From Limnohabitans sp. (GTDB lineage Bacteria > Pseudomonadota > Gammaproteobacteria > Burkholderiales > Burkholderiaceae_C), in NCBI GenBank assembly GCA_009693225.1, contig SHXP01000091.1, forward strand, positions 1-8,371: a DNA stretch of 8,371 nt, read 5' to 3'. The notes beneath the pieces were generated by a model. That model was given only the letters and a program-made list of their open reading frames with translations, searched no databases and was not told where the DNA came from. The position numbers and the translations under genes were made by a program. Below are positions 7,808 through 8,371 of this stretch, in pieces. Numbering within the stretch: the stretch's first letter is position 1; each line of letters begins with the position of its first letter.

Positions 7808-7840
7808 ATTATAGGAAGTACTGGCAAAGGGTTTTCCTAT
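7808..7840 (-). promoter_or_regulatory. lldP promoter with overlapping inverted-repeat operator candidate
   Basis: On the minus strand a perfect TATAAT (7813-7808) lies 28 bases upstream of the lldP ATG; no good -35 box stands 16-18 bases before it (GAAAAC at 7836-7831), as is common for regulated promoters. A 7-bp inverted repeat, ATAGGAA/TTCCTAT with 16 bases between arms (7811-7817 and 7834-7840), covers the -10 box and the -35 position. A repressor or activator site is inferred; the arms do not match the LldR or PdhR consensus as I recall it. Confidence 0.5.
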
Positions 7841-7863
7841 CCTACTCAAACAAAGAGGAAAAA

Positions 7864-8169
7864 ATGATTGAACGTAACTTATTCAGCCCTGAGCATGAAT
7901 CCTTTCGTGACAGTTTCAAGCGTTTCATGGCGGCTGAAATTGCGCCGTTTCATGCAGATTGGGAAACCCAAGGCTATGTAGACAAGGCGGTGTGGGGCAA
8001 AGCCGGCGCTTTGGGATTCCTGAGCATGAGCATGCCGTCTGCTTACGGGGGGTCAGATGCGGATAAATTGTTTTCTGTCATTCAAATCGAAGAACTCAGC
8101 GCGGCAGGTTTCAACGGCATCGGATTCGGGCTGCATTCGGAAAGGTTCTGTCGCAATAAGAAATTCTGA
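7864..8169 (+). pseudogene. Truncated acyl-CoA dehydrogenase (long-chain type), N-terminal fragment
   Basis: The start ATG has a strong ribosome site, AGAGG (7854-7858), five bases upstream. The first 93 residues match the alpha-helical N-terminal domain of acyl-CoA dehydrogenases: FSPEHESFRDSFKRFMAAEI (7-26), then GALGFLSMSMPSAYGGSDAD (48-67), IEELSAAGFNGIGFGLHSE (75-93). Native sequence ends at 8142 or 8143. The frame then reads into the inverted-repeat element and stops at 8167-8169 after RFCRNKKF. A full enzyme is about 380 residues, so the FAD- and substrate-binding middle domain, the catalytic Glu region and the C-terminal bundle are missing, and the fragment should be inactive. In complete relatives the next residues are typically of the type I-V-A-P. 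The intact start and ribosome site suggest recent damage. It is divergent from lldP. Confidence 0.85.
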
Positions 8170-8263
8170 AGAATCTTACCTACTACCAGTAGCGTATTTG
8201 CCCTATGCCAAACACCACCTATAGCGTCCCTGAAAAACTGGAAATCCTTATTGCGACAGAACC
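8144..8263. mobile_element. 120-bp MITE-like element with perfect 17-bp terminal inverted repeats
   Basis: GGTTCTGTCGCAATAAG (8144-8160) recurs exactly inverted at 8247-8263; flanking bases 8143 and 8264 extend the match to 18 bp. The 86-base core holds no plausible gene. It contains a small hairpin at 8177-8196 (CTACT/AGTAG with a bulged extension). The ends resemble IS6-type ends (GGTTCTGTTGCAA as recalled), so mobilisation in trans by such a transposase is inferred. No 8-bp target duplication flanks it (ATTCGGAA-side versus TCAAACCC-side), and the two flanks come from different genes, so it sits at a rearrangement junction. Confidence 0.65.
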
Positions 8264-8371
8264 TCAAACCCTCCTACTCCCGGCCGCGCGTCAGTGATGA
8301 CAACGCCTATGCTGAGTCGCTGTTTCGTACCGCCAAGTACCGGCCAGAATTTCCTGCCAAGGGCTTTGCCG
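8264..8371 (+). pseudogene. IS3-family transposase (OrfB) fragment, 5' truncated, runs off the window
   Basis: The frame beginning with codon AAA at 8266 reads KPSYSRPRVSDDNAYAESLF followed by RTAKYRPEFPAKGFA, the characteristic C-terminal part of the IS3-family integrase core; the Glu in AYAES is the last residue of the DDE triad. The preceding two Asp residues and the N-terminal helix-turn-helix part are missing: recognisable transposase sequence begins exactly at the edge of the inverted-repeat element, and upstream bases in the same frame read into unrelated element sequence. The gene continues beyond the window end, so its 3' state is unknown. Confidence 0.85.

Noticed and set aside
6037..7867. 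Long plus-strand open frames opposite lldP
   Set aside because: They are antisense shadows of a well-supported permease gene, with compositions typical of reversed codons and no ribosome sites.
8082..8267. Minus-strand frame of 61 codons covering the whole 120-bp element
   Set aside because: It continues into the antisense of the acyl-CoA dehydrogenase and starts at the element edge; open by chance rather than coding.
8205..8298. Small reading frame starting ATGCCAAACACC inside the element and running past its right end
   Set aside because: Only 30 codons, no ribosome site, and it changes from element to transposase DNA out of the transposase frame; no family resemblance.

Overview
The window looks like a chromosomal stretch from a Gram-negative proteobacterium, most likely a betaproteobacterium of the Burkholderiales type. 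This is an inference from the gene content (bacterial di-heme cytochrome c peroxidase, Adhesin_E-like small exported protein, LctP-type lactate permease, lipobox lipoprotein, orphan ParA) and from moderate GC. Most of the sequence is ordinary, densely packed housekeeping and metabolic DNA. The two window ends carry decayed genes, and the right end carries mobile DNA.

Layout: (1) At the left edge, on the minus strand, is a secreted PEBP (YbhB/YbcL)-like protein whose frame is broken by one apparent extra base; it runs off the window. (2) A divergent intergenic region with a good sigma-70-like promoter leads into a plus-strand run: fhs (formate-tetrahydrofolate ligase), a di-heme cytochrome c peroxidase, an Adhesin_E-like exported protein, and an alpha/beta hydrolase of the epoxide hydrolase/haloalkane dehalogenase type. 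Gaps are 9, 6 and 37 bases, so this is probably one transcript. (3) Convergent to it, with no intergenic base, is a minus-strand pair: a lipoprotein with a degenerate ClpP/crotonase-like region, then an orphan ParA ATPase starting one base after the lipoprotein stop. (4) Further right on the minus strand is lldP (L-lactate permease), ending at a strong hairpin. Its promoter has a consensus -10 box and an inverted repeat over both promoter elements. (5) Divergent from lldP is an acyl-CoA dehydrogenase gene that is cut after about 93 codons.

The cut is the most unusual part of the window. The acyl-CoA dehydrogenase reading frame stops at a 120-bp non-coding element bounded by perfect 17-bp inverted repeats (GGTTCTGTCGCAATAAG), which look like insertion-sequence ends. 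Directly on its other side lies the C-terminal part of an IS3-family transposase, also cut at the element's edge. No target duplication is visible. This suggests a small non-autonomous (MITE-like) element sitting at a deletion or rearrangement junction. I see no RNA genes, no CRISPR array and no complete multi-gene defence system.
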